Shown: in pieces, positions 23,301-35,272 of the stretch
Numbering within the stretch: position 1 is the first letter of the stretch
Layout of the letters: each line of letters opens with the position of its first letter
NCBI GenBank assembly: GCA_019843655.1
Contig: JACDQD010000001.1
Coordinates: 47,364,443-47,428,442 of the forward strand
Reading direction: 5' to 3'
From: Lethocerus indicus
Taxonomy: Eukaryota; Arthropoda; Insecta; Hemiptera; Belostomatidae
DNA length: 64,000 bases
Program-made: the position numbers and the translations under genes
The notes under the pieces: generated by a model
Databases searched by the model: none
Told to the model about the DNA's origin: nothing
The model's input: the letters and a program-made list of their open reading frames with translations, nothing else

Positions 23301-24207
23301 AGTTTAGAATTCGTGACAAAATCTCGGACGAATGTCGTCTTCGAGTTGAAAAATATCTACTCGCCGCGCCCTAAATACGGGGGTAGAGAACGCTAAACCG
23401 AACCCCTGACAAGCGCTGAGGCGTTGACGAGAACGGTGGCCCTTGTCCCGGCGTATTACTCCGGGGGGTATGAGATAGCGGTAATAATAATAGCGCGGGA
23501 TCGAGATCGAGGCACCTCTGTGAATCAGAGATTCGGAATTTCTTAAATATGTACAGCTCCTTTCGGGTGAGTCGTTATTGAAATATCGTCACCCTGGGAG
23601 CAGTGTTACACTAGTCACTTAAATTATCGTGAAGACAGATTCTAAACACGACGCGCTCATGGCAGTTGGCCATTGTGGTGGATGGCTGGAGGTGAACGCG
23701 TGGGTTGCGGAGTTTCCCCCTACGTCGTTCTTTGCCCGATGTACTCCTGTTGGTCGGGCATCGAGGGCAATACGGAACCATTTTTTTATCGTGTCAGGCT
23801 TATTTATATCGGTTCGGTACACTGTCCAGTTCCTAAGCCGAATTGACAGTACACTGGGATGAGCAGACCAGCGGTTCCCAAATTATCGTCCGCGGCCAGG
23901 AAAAATCGTGCCATGAAACACAATTAAGGTGGCAAACTTAATGTGCCAGTTTAAGGTTGTTTAAATGTCAAACGAAGAAAAAATTGGAGTTGCAAATCTT
24001 TTATCTTCAAAGGAAATGGGCCATTGATCGTTTTACTAAGAATCTGACTCAATCTTCTGTCTTCTAAAGAAAACTTTCCTTGGCCCATTCTGAGGAAATC
24101 CAACCTATAACACCTGTTTTGTTCGATATAGTTTGCTTAGCCATTCTTCTTTCATTCTCATTATTTTTATTTAGTTTCTTTTATGGTACCCACGATTCTA
24201 TTAACAT

Positions 24208-24214
<7 letters not shown>
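23301..24214. other. Unassigned intergenic DNA
   Basis: CAGCGGTTCCCAAATT at about 23870 followed by CGCGGCC and GTGCCATGAAACACAATT resembles the left end of some hAT transposons. No opposite end was found. Confidence 0.35.

Positions 24215-24273
<59 letters not shown>
24215..24273. repeat. (AT)n microsatellite
   Basis: About 58 bp of TA dinucleotides. Confidence 0.98.
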
Positions 24274-24276
<3 letters not shown>

Positions 24277-24479
24277 GGTGGAGCGCGATGAATTCCGGCA
24301 CTAAGTTCAGTTAGTTATATTTTTCCTATTTCAAAAATATGGTACGATTCTACCTGTATTTATACTTTTTGACTTTCGCTTTTGGTTCAGCACTTGTTCT
24401 TCAGGACGTCTTCCGATTGTTCCTGTCCGTTTTATAGTTTTTTGGCGTAATGTCACTTCAATTTCAACTGCAATCCACT

Positions 24480-24665
24480 TCCGTCGTTGCAGAACTCTAA
24501 CCGGATTCATCATCAAGTCCGCCTGAATAGTGGATCAACTCGGGGTTCTATATATCTGTGGATGTAAAGTGAAGTCAATCCTGTTGTGATTAAGACTTGT
24601 TTGTTCCCGTATTACGGGAGGAGAACAGCACTGCTTTTGCTGGTTTTTTAAAAAAGATATTTATT
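24480..24665 (-). mobile_element. Penelope-like element 3' end, copy 2
   Basis: The minus strand aligns with the 3' end of the PLE at 29.15-29.32 kb. In order: CAGCAAAAGCAGTGCTG / AGCAGAGGCTGCTTCCC; CCGTAATACG shared; CTTAATC then ACAGGAT shared; TAGAACCCCGAGTTGAT / GAGAACCCCAAGTTGAT; and TTGATGATGAATCCGGTTAG / CTGATGATGGAACCGGTGAG at 24481-24520. It covers only the last codons and the 3' untranslated part. The coding part is frame-broken. Opposite orientation to the 28.6 kb copy. The PLE assignment rests on that copy. Confidence 0.65.
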
Positions 24666-25139
24666 TTCCTGGTATCACGTTGTCATTATTATTACTTGTA
24701 GAGCATATTTGGTCGTCATAAAAAGCCGGAATAAACCATAACTCGGGGGGGGGTCTATGGTTCGGTTAGAGTGCCGGAAGTTCGTTCAAAAGTGTTAATC
24801 ATAAATTATTCAAACAACCCCCACCGACACTGATGCCTTGAGCAGTACCGGGATTGCTGTGGGGTACCGTAATTTTCGAGTGGCTCATTTCCGGGGTAGG
24901 TCGAAGGACGAATGCAGGGGGGCCGGGAGGCCAGCCGACGGAGTTGGAAGATTTCCCAAAATGTGAGCCAGGAGTCGACAACGGACGTGGTACTCACTCA
25001 AACCACTCTGCCAGTCGGGTCCCCCTTATAAAACGCTTACCTAACGAGAAAGAAGACGATACCACTCACGGGTTTAAAGACCTCTTAATTGAAACTAGTG
25101 TCCGGGCACTTTATCCTAACTAATGGCCAGCCAACTATG

Positions 25140-25400
25140 TCATTTTTATGTACAATACTTTTACGCACTTAAGCACCTTTTACGCACCGATGTCTTCCGA
25201 TTTGGTATTACTTGCTACTCTATGAACCAGTAGCAAACTTGCCCCGATCTGTTCCTTAGTGTCCGTTTGACATGAAACAAAACGAACATTATCGTCGTAT
25301 TTTGAGGTTTGTATTTTCGTAAAGGTAAAAACATGCGTCGCGAGCTCTCAAAACGTTATGCACTGTGTACGGTGATGAAGCCTAAAAAGAACTCCGAGTC
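25140..25400 (+). repeat. Dispersed repeat family F
   Basis: TATTACTTG(c/g)TACTCT, TGCCCCCGATC-like GCCCCGATCTGTTCC, ATGAAACAAAACGAACATTA and TATTTTCGTAAA match 53.26-53.50 kb in the same order and orientation. No recognisable protein. Confidence 0.6.
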
Positions 25401-26599
25401 AAAACTGGTTTCCTAAATGTCGTTCGGGCGATTTTTCACTAAAAGACGAGGAGCTCTCCGGTCGAAGTCAATGACGACGAGTAGTCATAGTGCAACAGGA
25501 GGGTTATCGGAGACGTTAAATCGTAATTCCCGGCCATTAATTTAACGCAGGCCCGTTTACAGCAGCGTAACTTGTGAGTGTGATACACCGCGGTTTTGGT
25601 TTCGGATCGAACGATTCGGGAAATCGAAAACAGTGCTCACGGGATGCTTAAGAGCCGAAACCTCCCGCTTAGTCGGTAGGGGTCGGAGTGTCGATATAGG
25701 GATAATATTCCGAACCCCCGACGGCCGATTTTAATCCCACAAATTGACGTCCCCCGTTCAGATCATACCGCTTCGCTAATTAATATCAATCAATTAAGGC
25801 AACTTCAATGCACGGATATTAACGATACACGTCTACAGACAAGCGTAACAACATTTCACTAAGAATTATATCATTTTTTATGTCATATGTGTAATTACAA
25901 ATCTAATAAATTCGAGTGAATTGGCTCCGCTCGTTTAATCGGTCGAAACTCGATATCGGGATGCGAGAACTCCCGGTTTACCTCGCATCACCTCAACCCC
26001 GAACCGGGCTCAATGTCGAAAGGCAAGTCATAGTCCAAATTCCGAACAAAAAATGTTAATGATTTTATTTTAAAGTGTTTTTCATAGATTTTAATTTAGA
26101 TTTGGAATTTTCTTCGTTTAGTACTAACTTCTTAACCACCAATATTTCCTGGCATTAATCGTTATTGACGTAATAATTAAACGAAATCGCCAATATAAAT
26201 AGTTATGAAGTTTCATTGTGGGTATGACGCGCACATTCTTCTATTGAAGGTAGGGAGAGTAAGAAAAAGTTGGGAAACCAGTGGGTTAGGGTATATGCCG
26301 GAGGCGCGTTCGGCGTGTATCGGGCATGAAAGGGAGGATAATTTTGCGGCCGGGGCGTCGGCGCCGATGGAAAGGTCGACTCCCGACTCAAAACAGGTAT
26401 TGGCCAAGGCGAGTCTGTTTTTCAACCGACGCGAGCGACCCCCACCCCGCCGGGGCGTCTCGACGCGTCTGGCCCTCTCTTAACATTGTCCGCCGCGTCT
26501 ACCCGGGATCCGGAAATTACGGACCGGTGACGTAACCGGACGCCGGCTCCGTCGGTCCGCTTTTAACGGTTTTTACCGACAATCGGGATACCGACTCTT
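25401..26599. other. Unassigned intergenic DNA
   Basis: GC-richer at 26.2-26.55 kb, where several overlapping frames on both strands lack recognisable domains. No repeat was assigned. Confidence 0.35.
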
Positions 26600-26745
26600 T
26601 GAGATATAGTCCGGATCTTCTATAGTCCATATGCGCGTCTAAAGTGCCATTATTGGGTGGCTTCTTTCTCGTGAGACGCGAGAGACAATAACATTTCACA
26701 ATTGTGCTTATAACGGTAAAGGTTGACTGCACGATAAATAATAAA
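26600..26745 (+). mobile_element. Lineage A Jockey 3' untranslated region
   Basis: GATCTTCTATAGTCC repeats the 'DLL-stop' end of the 4.2 kb copy. It is followed by AAAGTGCCATTATTGGGTGG, CGCGAGAGACAATAACATTT and GGTTGACTGCACGATAAATA. These blocks are shared with 4.23-4.33, 35.27-35.40 and 55.93-56.00 kb. Only the tail is left. Confidence 0.7.
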
Positions 26746-27111
26746 GGCGTTTACTTTCGGCCGGATAATTCGGTCCAGTTCAAACCCGGGTCCATAACCG
26801 TTCTCGAAGGAACTGAAATCGCCATACATTCCCGATTGCCGCACTGACATTCTGAACAATACGGCATAAACGCCCGTCAGGACAACTCAAAGTGAATTCC
26901 GTGCAAAAAAAAAGTTACACAATACAACACACTACAACAATAACTTTTCTTCATCTGCGCTTAGCCAAGTCCTCACGCGGAAATAAATGATTCAGCGAGA
27001 ACTGCTTCTTCGGTATAAAGCACATTGAATATTTTGAACTAATATTTATGTATATAAATGTAGAACATCTATTTATGTACAAAAATGTATGTGTCTATCA
27101 AACAACATGTG

Positions 27112-27253
<142 letters not shown>

Positions 27254-27869
27254 AATATATATTCAACATATATATTTAAAGAAAAAATAAAGTATTTGTA
27301 ATTTGCCTAAAATATTGCGAGCCCTCGCTTGAAAAAAAAATGCAAACAAATTATTGAACCGTTACCGGTATACGCCTGGCCGTAATATACAATGGAATTC
27401 ATAACTATTATTGGTCGCATTATAAGGCGGCTAAATAAATATTAACAATGCTTGTGCGATGGTGGCCACGGGTTTTATTCGGTCACGGCCCATTACACCC
27501 AGCGGCTCCTCCTTCGGCTCACTCCGGCCACCGTTCAATCTCGCGGTCCGAAATGATTCTATCGTGTGTATTGAAAATATTGTTACTTTATAAAACTTTA
27601 CTTTATAAGACTGTGAATGCCCATTATGTGATTTGGAAGAAGTAGAAAGCGCTTACCTCTTGCGATATTTCCGAAAGTCGGATTGCATACTGTTGAAGTC
27701 CCTACGGCCTTTGTACAGTTGAAAATATTAAAAATTTAAAAGTCACCATCACAGAAGGTGATTCTTAATGACGGATGACTAGGCTAATACTTGTGTCTAC
27801 TACAATTCCCTGTCCCGCATCGCAGAGGCGTTTGCGTCGTCTTCTGACTGGGCAAAACATTCCCGAATT

Positions 27870-27871
27870 AT

Positions 27872-27932
<61 letters not shown>
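27870..27932. repeat. (AT)n microsatellite
   Basis: About 62 bp of TA dinucleotides with one TAC interruption. Confidence 0.97.
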
Positions 27933-27935
<3 letters not shown>

Positions 27936-28557
27936 TTATGTTGCCCGGACTTGAATTTGAGTTTTAAAAACAAAGACTGAATTTAAATTTCCACAATTAT
28001 AAGAGATACAACGCAATTATGATAGAAAAGAAATATTAACGAAAGAATACAATATTACTTACTGGAGAGACGGTAGTATGCAACTGAATGCCAGTAAACG
28101 CTAAACGAGACTGCCAGCATCTGCCCGGCTCACAATATATAAGATGGACAAAGGGACTTGTCGAATCTAAACTACTGATGTTGATAAACAACTCTAATTC
28201 TTTGTGTGGGCCTCAGCCACACACATAACTTATATATATTATGAAGTTTAATCGAAAAATAAGAAAGTGGCTTCGAAGTACGACCGTCGACTAATCTAAC
28301 CAGTGTGTCCTCTAACTGTCCGCTCATTTATTTCCTTCTCATTTTATATGTTATAATGCAATAGGACGAGGGAGGTGGCTAAACGCAGGTGTATACGTCT
28401 CCTTTTGATGGTCCTGCGCTATTTTCACCCGAAAAAAGCACTTATATATAATAACTTCAACAGATTTTAATTCTCTACCGGCTGTTCAAAACACAGGGAA
28501 TCTTTCGCGATGTATTATTGTATAAAAATATTAAATTTCGGTCTCAAGCTAGAAATT

Positions 28558-28572
28558 TTAGGTTAGGTTAGG
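28558..28572 (+). repeat. Telomere-like (TTAGG)3
   Basis: Three exact TTAGG units, the arthropod telomere repeat, directly at the 5' edge of the PLE fragment that follows. Confidence 0.75.
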
Positions 28573-29219
28573 TCTTTATTCCACAGAGCCAGACAAATTT
28601 GCGACCACAAGCACATCATTGAAGAGGAATACCATATAAAGAACACATTACAGGCCAACGGTTACTCGAAACATACATTTGGCAGGAATCAGAAAACAAA
28701 GAACACACCCACAGTACGGCCAGCCTCCGATTTTAAACCAACAGCAGTACTACCATATGTTAGAGGTGTCACAGACCGCATATCAAAAATACTAAAGAAA
28801 AGAAACATAAGAACTACTTTCACCACAACATCGAAAATAGGACAATGCCTCCACTCGGCCAAAGACCACATCCGTTTCGAACGCGAGGGAATCTACAAAA
28901 TCCCTTGCAGCTGCGCAAAATGCTGCATAGGCCAAACGTGAAGACAAATCTCAAGTTTAAATGAACAGAAGAGACATATAAACCTTAACCAAGTGACAAA
29001 ATCCGCTGTAGTCGAACATGCACTGTTAACAGGCCATAAAATAAAATTTGAAAACACCCAAATCCTATCCAAGGAAAACAACTATTATAAGAGGATTATC
29101 AGAGAAGCAATAGAAATACATAAAACAACTTCAAGAGGGACGTAGGTTATAATATTAGCAGAGGCTGCTTCCCGGTAATACGCGGACATTACAAACATAT
29201 CTTAATCCCGACAGGATGA
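28573..29219 (+). pseudogene. Penelope-like element reverse transcriptase end plus GIY-YIG endonuclease, degenerate
   Basis: The frame opens at about 28573 and reads through the C-terminal reverse-transcriptase region (SLFHRARQIC, EEEYHIKNTLQANGY, LPYVRGVTDRISKILKK) into a GIY-YIG nuclease. GIYKIPCSCAKCCIGQT carries the GIY and (Y)IG halves, with Cys for the Tyr of YIG. Next come a TGA at 28939-28941 where PLEs normally have GQTGR, then VTKSAVVEHALLTGHKIKFE (the conserved His region) and NYYKRIIREAIEI (the catalytic Glu helix). The frame ends at TAG 29143-29145, but a shifted frame from 29127 gives NFKRDVGYNISRGCFPVIRG, the typical PLE C-terminus, to TGA 29217-29219. So there is one nonsense change and one frameshift. 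These elements copy their RNA into nicked DNA. This copy is 5'-truncated and dead. Confidence 0.85.
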
Positions 29220-29320
29220 ACGACACCGCACATCCACATGTATAGAGAACCCCAAGTTGATGTACTCTTCAGTCGGACCCTGATGATGGAACCGGTGAGA
29301 GTTCGGAAACGTCGAAAGCA
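29220..29320 (+). ncRNA. PLE 3' untranslated region with hammerhead-like motif
   Basis: CTGATGA at 29280-29286 is followed by U, a GGAAC/GTTCG arm pair around a CGGTGAGA loop, then GAAAC at 29306-29310 and GTC. The order fits the minimal hammerhead motifs known from Penelope-like elements. The stem has one mismatch and an unpaired U before it, so activity is uncertain. The same block is present in the PLE copy at 24.5 kb. Confidence 0.4.
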
Positions 29321-32300
29321 GACAACACCCAAGAGGTCCCCTCCAATGGAGCCCACTCGGGTGGTTTCCAAACCAAGAAGAATCTCGGAACAGCAGGGGG
29401 TCAACTCCGGACAACCGATTTTTTCCACATCACACGATCTCACCGAAAGCCAGTCAGTGATAATTCAAGTTCTGGTCGCGGAAACATTCACTCACTAGAC
29501 ATTTTTGTTCAAAATCATTGTCTTATAGAAATTATCAGTCCCGTCTTCCAGTCGCTTCCAGTTCCGGAAAGTCTTAAATATTATATGTACAAATTTATCG
29601 CGCTAGATTATTAAATTATCAGAAGTTATCGGAAGAGTTTTTTTCCCCATGGGCACTCTCTGCTTGGAACAGCTGTTTTGTAGCCGAGAGGCGAGGATTT
29701 TTGAATCGGAGCCAAGGGTCTCGGGCCGACTATGACTGAGTCAGTGCTTGAGTAAGGAAAGGGGGGAGTTCCTATGCACGGCCGGTACAAAACAGGTTCT
29801 AATTTAGAATTTTACAATGATCGGGAGGCGTCGAGGGGAGTAATATCGATTTCGAAATCCGCGAAAAGGCCCCCCCGAGAGGTCTTGTCCGAGATAATCT
29901 CTTCCCGATTTTAATGCGCGATAAATATAATTAGGTTAACAATTAATGTTTTATATATTTGGCCTTAGTAGCGATACGGTAAAAATAAGCAGGACAGTAA
30001 AATGTATTCCGATGGGTACATTAATATAATAATTAGTCCTCAAGTTCGTCTTAATGTTTTGCTAAATTTATGTCTCAAATTCGAACGTAAAATAAATAAA
30101 GGTAAATCCGCCTAATTAATGGGACATTTTTTTGTAACTGCCAATGAAGCCTTTGGGCCCGGGGAGTTTCGAACGTCTGGTCCTATTTTAACGTTGAGTT
30201 TGAATTGAGTTTGTACCCGGAGCGAAGCGTGGAGGCGACCGGTGCACAAAACAGGTTCCGTTGGGTTTCAGGCTGTTCGGCCCTCTTGCCGCCACCGGTC
30301 CATTTTTCCCACTGTAAAATGAACGCGAGTTATTTAAGAGTGTGATGTCTTTCAAACTGGAAATCCCGACGGAATTTCGGGTTTCATTTCCTCAACCGCG
30401 GGTCCTCTCAGGACTGCCAGCCAATCTTCTTCTTTTTGGATCTTCCTCCTTTCGACTTCCTTCCTTTTCAAATAAAAGCACGATTTGTAGCCTCACCACG
30501 TGTGGGACGACAATAATAATTCAGGAGTCGATGCCTGAATTATTTATTTATGGATTCAAAAGCTTGGCATATGGGAACGTAATGCCCTCAATGTATTATC
30601 ATATGTGGCAGCATTATTAAGTACTACTGAGGAATCTACCGATTCCAGAAATTAGTGTGGTTTAGATTAATGCATACGGCCACGAATTTTTTCATTGTAG
30701 TATATTGATTAATAAAATTTATAATTAATTAAAATTAATTAACAATTAATTGATATATCGATTAATGAATTTCAAACGATGGAGTAATTAAATTTTTTTA
30801 ACACTGCAGTAAATTTACAAGCCATAATAAAATTTATACAGGTAAGATTTTTTTTATATTAAATAGAGAACAAAAATAATACCGGATTGATTAACACCGG
30901 AACACTTTCGATTTGTCTATTATTCACTTTCCAACCCTAGGCTTCGGTACCGAAATCTTAAGCTCGATAAAGTTCAAATAATAGTGTAATATGTGTATAC
31001 GACCGCTGGAAATATAAAATGGAGGTCGGTCGGTCCCAGTTCAAACTTTCACCCTGGCCTTCTTACTTTCTTGGCCCAAATCTCCCCCACTCTCCATATA
31101 TTACGCGCGCCTGTCTTTTCAGATATAAATTTTGGGCATGTAATAATAAAAATGACAACGGTGTGATATGTCGACGGAGAAAAGGTATAATTAACACGTA
31201 GTATCGGAGGTCTGGGAATTCCATCGTTAGCATCATCATTCGTGCTCGCATTAACTGGATACAGAACAACTACGCGCCGACATGAATACTGGCCATTAAC
31301 TGTACACACCTCAACACTAAAGCGCCCTCCAGGAGTCTGCGAATGAAAATGCTTCATCTTTAGATGTATAGTCAAGATTAATGAGTGGCCATTGGCAAAA
31401 TCCTAGCGCATAATGGAATGAACAAAAAATATCTGTCCCTGTCACGCCACCAGATAGAGTCCGAATTTCCCGCGTTATCCATCTACATGTCTAGAAATTC
31501 TGGACCTCTTGGAATTAACGAACGGAAAAAACAGTGATTTGGGTTCGAATGGAGTTCTAGTGGAGTTATGTTGCACCCTTGCTTTGATCCGAAGCCAAGA
31601 AGACAGGAACCAAAGACGGGAATTGAAACCGACAAAACGCTCAATCGCTCAATGCTCATCTGCGCATGCGGCGAAGAGGAGGAATGGGATGGCCAAAACC
31701 CAATTATTGGCCACGCCAACAATTCCAACAAACTTTATTTCCTTAAATTAATTTTTATATTTAAATTTAAATACATAATGTAAAACTATAGAATATAATA
31801 TCATCAGCAACAATGCTCTTTTCAGAATAATGGATTTTTAAGAACCGGTATGAAAGCCACACTTTCACTAATTTCAACCGGACGGGAGAATGATCTAAAC
31901 AAAAATTCCCGCTTGTAAAGTTTGTTAGAATGGGACCCCGGCGGTACCTCCGAGGTGTTCCCGCACCGCGAAAGCCTGGGACACGACATACAGAAAAATC
32001 CTTCGAATAAATTGTTTATCTCGCTTCGTCGATTTTATTTTATTTTATTCCCGACTCCCGGTACTTCGGTATTGACGGAGGTGAGCAGCACGAAGGGCGT
32101 TCTGGGCACGTTCTGGCTGTGGCCCGGAACGAAGCCGCCCGCCTGGCCCCAAGTCACGTACAATCAATACAAAGTCCCCAGACTGTACTTGAGCGCTTGA
32201 ATCGAGTCCGGGCTTCCTACACGAGGCACACAGGTGCGTGGGAAAAGCGCTATTTTATTTGTGGTATTCTACAGAGGGCTCTGTTGCAAATTTGCAATAT

Positions 32301-32697
32301 GCTGAAAAGTTGCCGGGCAAAAACGGGGCGTGGTTTCAAAATCTTCGTTTCAAAATTTATTTACAACTCTATCGTGAATTATTTTGAATGTCACGCGGCG
32401 GTTCAGTGAATTATAAAATTCGATTTGCACAACGTAAAAACCGGAGAAGTGGATCGAAACGTCGGAAGATGAAGTGGAAGACTTTATTGAAATCTTCCAG
32501 AAGACAATGGTGGAGTGGTCCCTCCTTAAGTAATCTTTCCGATTTATTCGGATTGTTCAATCCAATTCCCAAACAAAGTTTTTATTTCTGGTTTTAGGCT
32601 AATCGGAAGTCATTTCCCTCCCAATTCACCTAATATTCTGGATATTGCCAATGACGATATTTAGGAACCTGTTGTCGCCCCGTTAGGCCGTTTAGGC
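29321..32697. other. Unassigned intergenic DNA
   Basis: No supported gene. Frames of 60-108 codons (for example minus 31049-31375) have no recognisable domain and overlap on both strands. The 30.7-30.9 kb part is nearly pure A+T. No further repeat family was assigned. Confidence 0.4.
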
Positions 32698-32721
32698 ACG
32701 CACACACACACACACACACAC
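32698..32721. repeat. (CA)n microsatellite
   Basis: About 12 CA units. Confidence 0.95.
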
Positions 32722-34389
32722 GGAAGTCCTGTGAGGCTATTATATATAAAAAATACTGTATTACTTTATCGCAATAAAGATAATTATAACCATGCCCTTG
32801 TAGTAATTCAATGCCCATTTATTGGTAACAAAAGATATCGATATTGGTAAAATGGGGGTGCACAAGTTGTGGCGAGGGGCGCGTGTCGGCGGCACCGTCG
32901 TTATAAGGATCTCCGGCTTAATAGGCGAATAAAGCCAGCCCCAGCATTCCTCTAAAGCTCCTCTGGGCCGAACCGGTTATGTTAATACTAACCGCCCCCC
33001 CACCACCCTCCCGCCAGTCTATATATCTTCTTTTTACTGCTCCGGCTCGACCCACAGGGAAAACCTCGGTTCACCTCCCTCCGACTACGGCTGACTCGAA
33101 CTTTTCTCCAGTCCGAATGGAAATACGTGAAAAGCTTAATTGAAATTTAAGAAAAATCTAATCCCTCCCACTTTCGGCGATCCCTTTTAATCGGCTGCCG
33201 TTCGTTTATGCGGATGATTGAACAGATGACAATAAAAAATACATAAAAACTTTCAGGACGCGAAACTTGCAATAGAACGAATCGACAGGACAATGTTTTG
33301 TTATACGCGAAAATCTTACTGCTAGATAGTCTTACTGCAAAAAAAATGATGAAATATAAGCATGGCCAGAATTATTTTCAGCCACGAATTAAGCACACTC
33401 GAGTACTCCCAAATAAAAGAATTTATGAAAAAATAACTGTTGTTAGTATTTCTTGCAAAGCGATTAATCCCCCATCTGACCGCAATTGTCGAGTGGAAAA
33501 ACAGGGGCGGTTAGCCATAAAAACGCCTTTTTACACAGAGCAGTATTCTAATAGAACTCTCCTTATTATGCCTGTATCGATTTTACATTATTTGCCGATA
33601 ATCATAATAAAACTATTTCTAGCTTGGAGTATAAAAGTGAATTGACATAAATTTATTGAAGCACCCGGCCTGCACTGTTATTGTCACAGACCATAAGAGA
33701 TATATTCCAAACCGTCGCGATACATTGTGTAATTCCAACAGAATGTATAGTTCAACATCCGATTCTGCAGTTATATATTATATAAATATATAATTATATT
33801 TCAAATATTACTTTGTATGGGGCGGAGGATATCGAAAATGCTCAAGCCCAGACTTTGGCCTCTTTACGAATTGTTATTATTGCATTTTCGCCAATAAAAT
33901 AATCTACGATTCGCCATCGGAATCAAATGAAATGTACAACTCTGCATCGCGGAAATTCGGCCGGCAGAAATCGATCCTACGTAGACTCGTGTACAAATAT
34001 TTTTCTCGGATTTTTCTCCTCAAGTGTCCGAAACCGTTCGTTTCGATTTATTGAAAAGTAACTGACCTTGCTAAATGTCACCTCTTTGACTTGGATAAAA
34101 TGCGGTCGATGCCGCCCCCTCCCCCACCTTCATTAACTATCACCGAGCGGGGATTATATACGTCGCAGTCGCCGAATGTTGATCGCGTACCTGAAAAACA
34201 GCAGAACTTCAAGCCACTCTGTTTGCATCGGCCCTATAAATGCTTAGTCAGCCGAACGCGGGGGGTCCGAACGCCGGTCCCCTTGGGGCTTTGGACGGGG
34301 GCGCTTTCGAGGTATTTCAATGCTTTGTTTCACCTCTGTCGACTAGTCCGGCTTGTTTTTTTGTAACGTCGACTGGCGTATTTTTAGTA

Positions 34390-34390
<1 letters not shown>
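32722..34390. other. Unassigned intergenic DNA
   Basis: A 115-codon plus frame at 33298-33645 is among the longer frames that are not repeat-based, but it shows no motif I recognise and has no gene context. A C-rich, partly GC-rich segment lies at 32.86-33.1 kb. Confidence 0.35.

Positions 34391-34392
<2 letters not shown>

Positions 34393-34486
<94 letters not shown>
34393..34486. repeat. (GA)n microsatellite
   Basis: About 47 uninterrupted GA units. Apparent Arg-Glu or Ser-Leu repeat proteins read from it are artefacts. Confidence 0.98.
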
Positions 34487-34488
<2 letters not shown>

Positions 34489-34529
34489 TGATGACGGATA
34501 CTTTCTAAATTGAGTGCTCTTGAATGATC

Positions 34530-34746
34530 CTCTCCGGTCACAGATCTGAAGTAGATGCTGAACAACATGCCATATCAGTCCTGGGTAGATACATTTTAAA
34601 CTTCCATATCCATCCAACAACCAAGTCATAAAATCTCGGTTTCACAAATTTCATTCCCATCCTTCTGCTCCTCCCAATCCTCTCGTTGAATCACTTTCCT
34701 CCATTAACCCTCGGCGGCCTAAACGCCACTGGCTCAGGAATCTTCT
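34530..34746 (+). mobile_element. Lineage A Jockey relic, left part (interrupted)
   Basis: The plus strand reads FHKFHSHPSAPPNPLVESL and then INPRRPKRHWLRNLL (family terminus NPRRLKRxWPxDLL) ending at about 34746. The homologous copy at 4194-4226 continues to a TAG and the lineage A 3' untranslated region. Here it is broken by a minus-strand insertion and resumes at about 35270. Confidence 0.75.
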
Positions 34747-35272
34747 TTTTTTATTTATTTTGTTGTCACAACTACAATTATATTAATTATGTTAAGTGAC
34801 ACTGCGATATGAGAACACACACACACACACACACTTGATGGTCGGCAGAGGTGAAAATGGATGGTATGTGAAGCTGATGGATCAAAGGATTGAAGTGATG
34901 GGATAGATTTGAATGGAAGGATTTGTATCGAGAAGCTGGAAATTCATGCACAGACGGGACTTCTAAATCTGAGTGGATTGTGCGGTTGGAAACATAAGGT
35001 GGGGCATTGACTATTTTATGGAGGATAACGGATTGCAAGGATTGAATTCTGTAGGGGTTAGACGGTGTGGTGGACCCCCACAGCTCGATTCCGTACGCCC
35101 ATGTTGGTTTGAGTATGCTTGTAAATTAATAGTTTGTTAGTTAGTGAGAGCTGAGATCTGTTGTCAGTAACATCTGAAGTCTGACTAACAGTTTGTATCG
35201 TTGTTTTGTTTCTGCGGATTCCAAGTGAGTCCTGTCTAAGTGCAGTCCCAAGTACCGCACTTGATTTTCAAT
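34747..35272 (-). mobile_element. Lineage B Jockey insertion inside a lineage A copy
   Basis: This is the best-preserved Jockey fragment in the window. Minus strand in order: PIENQVRYLGLHLDR at about 35231-35275 (family motif after the RT palm); a frame-shifted stretch; LKPTWAYGIELWGSTTPSNP across about 35050-35110; IQSLQSVILHKIVNAPPYVS and NRTIHSDLEVPSVHEFPASR. It then runs through a CA microsatellite (34815-34834) to ATCGCAGTGTCACTTA, TTGTAGTTGTGACAAC and an A-rich tail at the left end. The RLKR terminus seen in the 54.6 kb copy is missing, so an internal deletion is likely. It splits the lineage A copy one or two codons before its stop. Confidence 0.8.

Noticed and set aside
23868..23935. 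Possible left end of a hAT element (CAGCGGTTCCCAAA)
   Set aside because: Suggestive, but no right end was found within reach. Too short to call.
32445..32475. CGAAACGTCGGAAGATG, resembling PLE tail wording
   Set aside because: The CTGAnGA half of the motif is missing and flanks do not match the PLE copies.
33298..33645. 115-codon plus-strand frame
   Set aside because: No motif recognised. Its length is not exceptional among six frames of 64 kb.
34240..34629. Arg-Glu and Ser-Leu repeat frames
   Set aside because: They are the GA microsatellite read on both strands.
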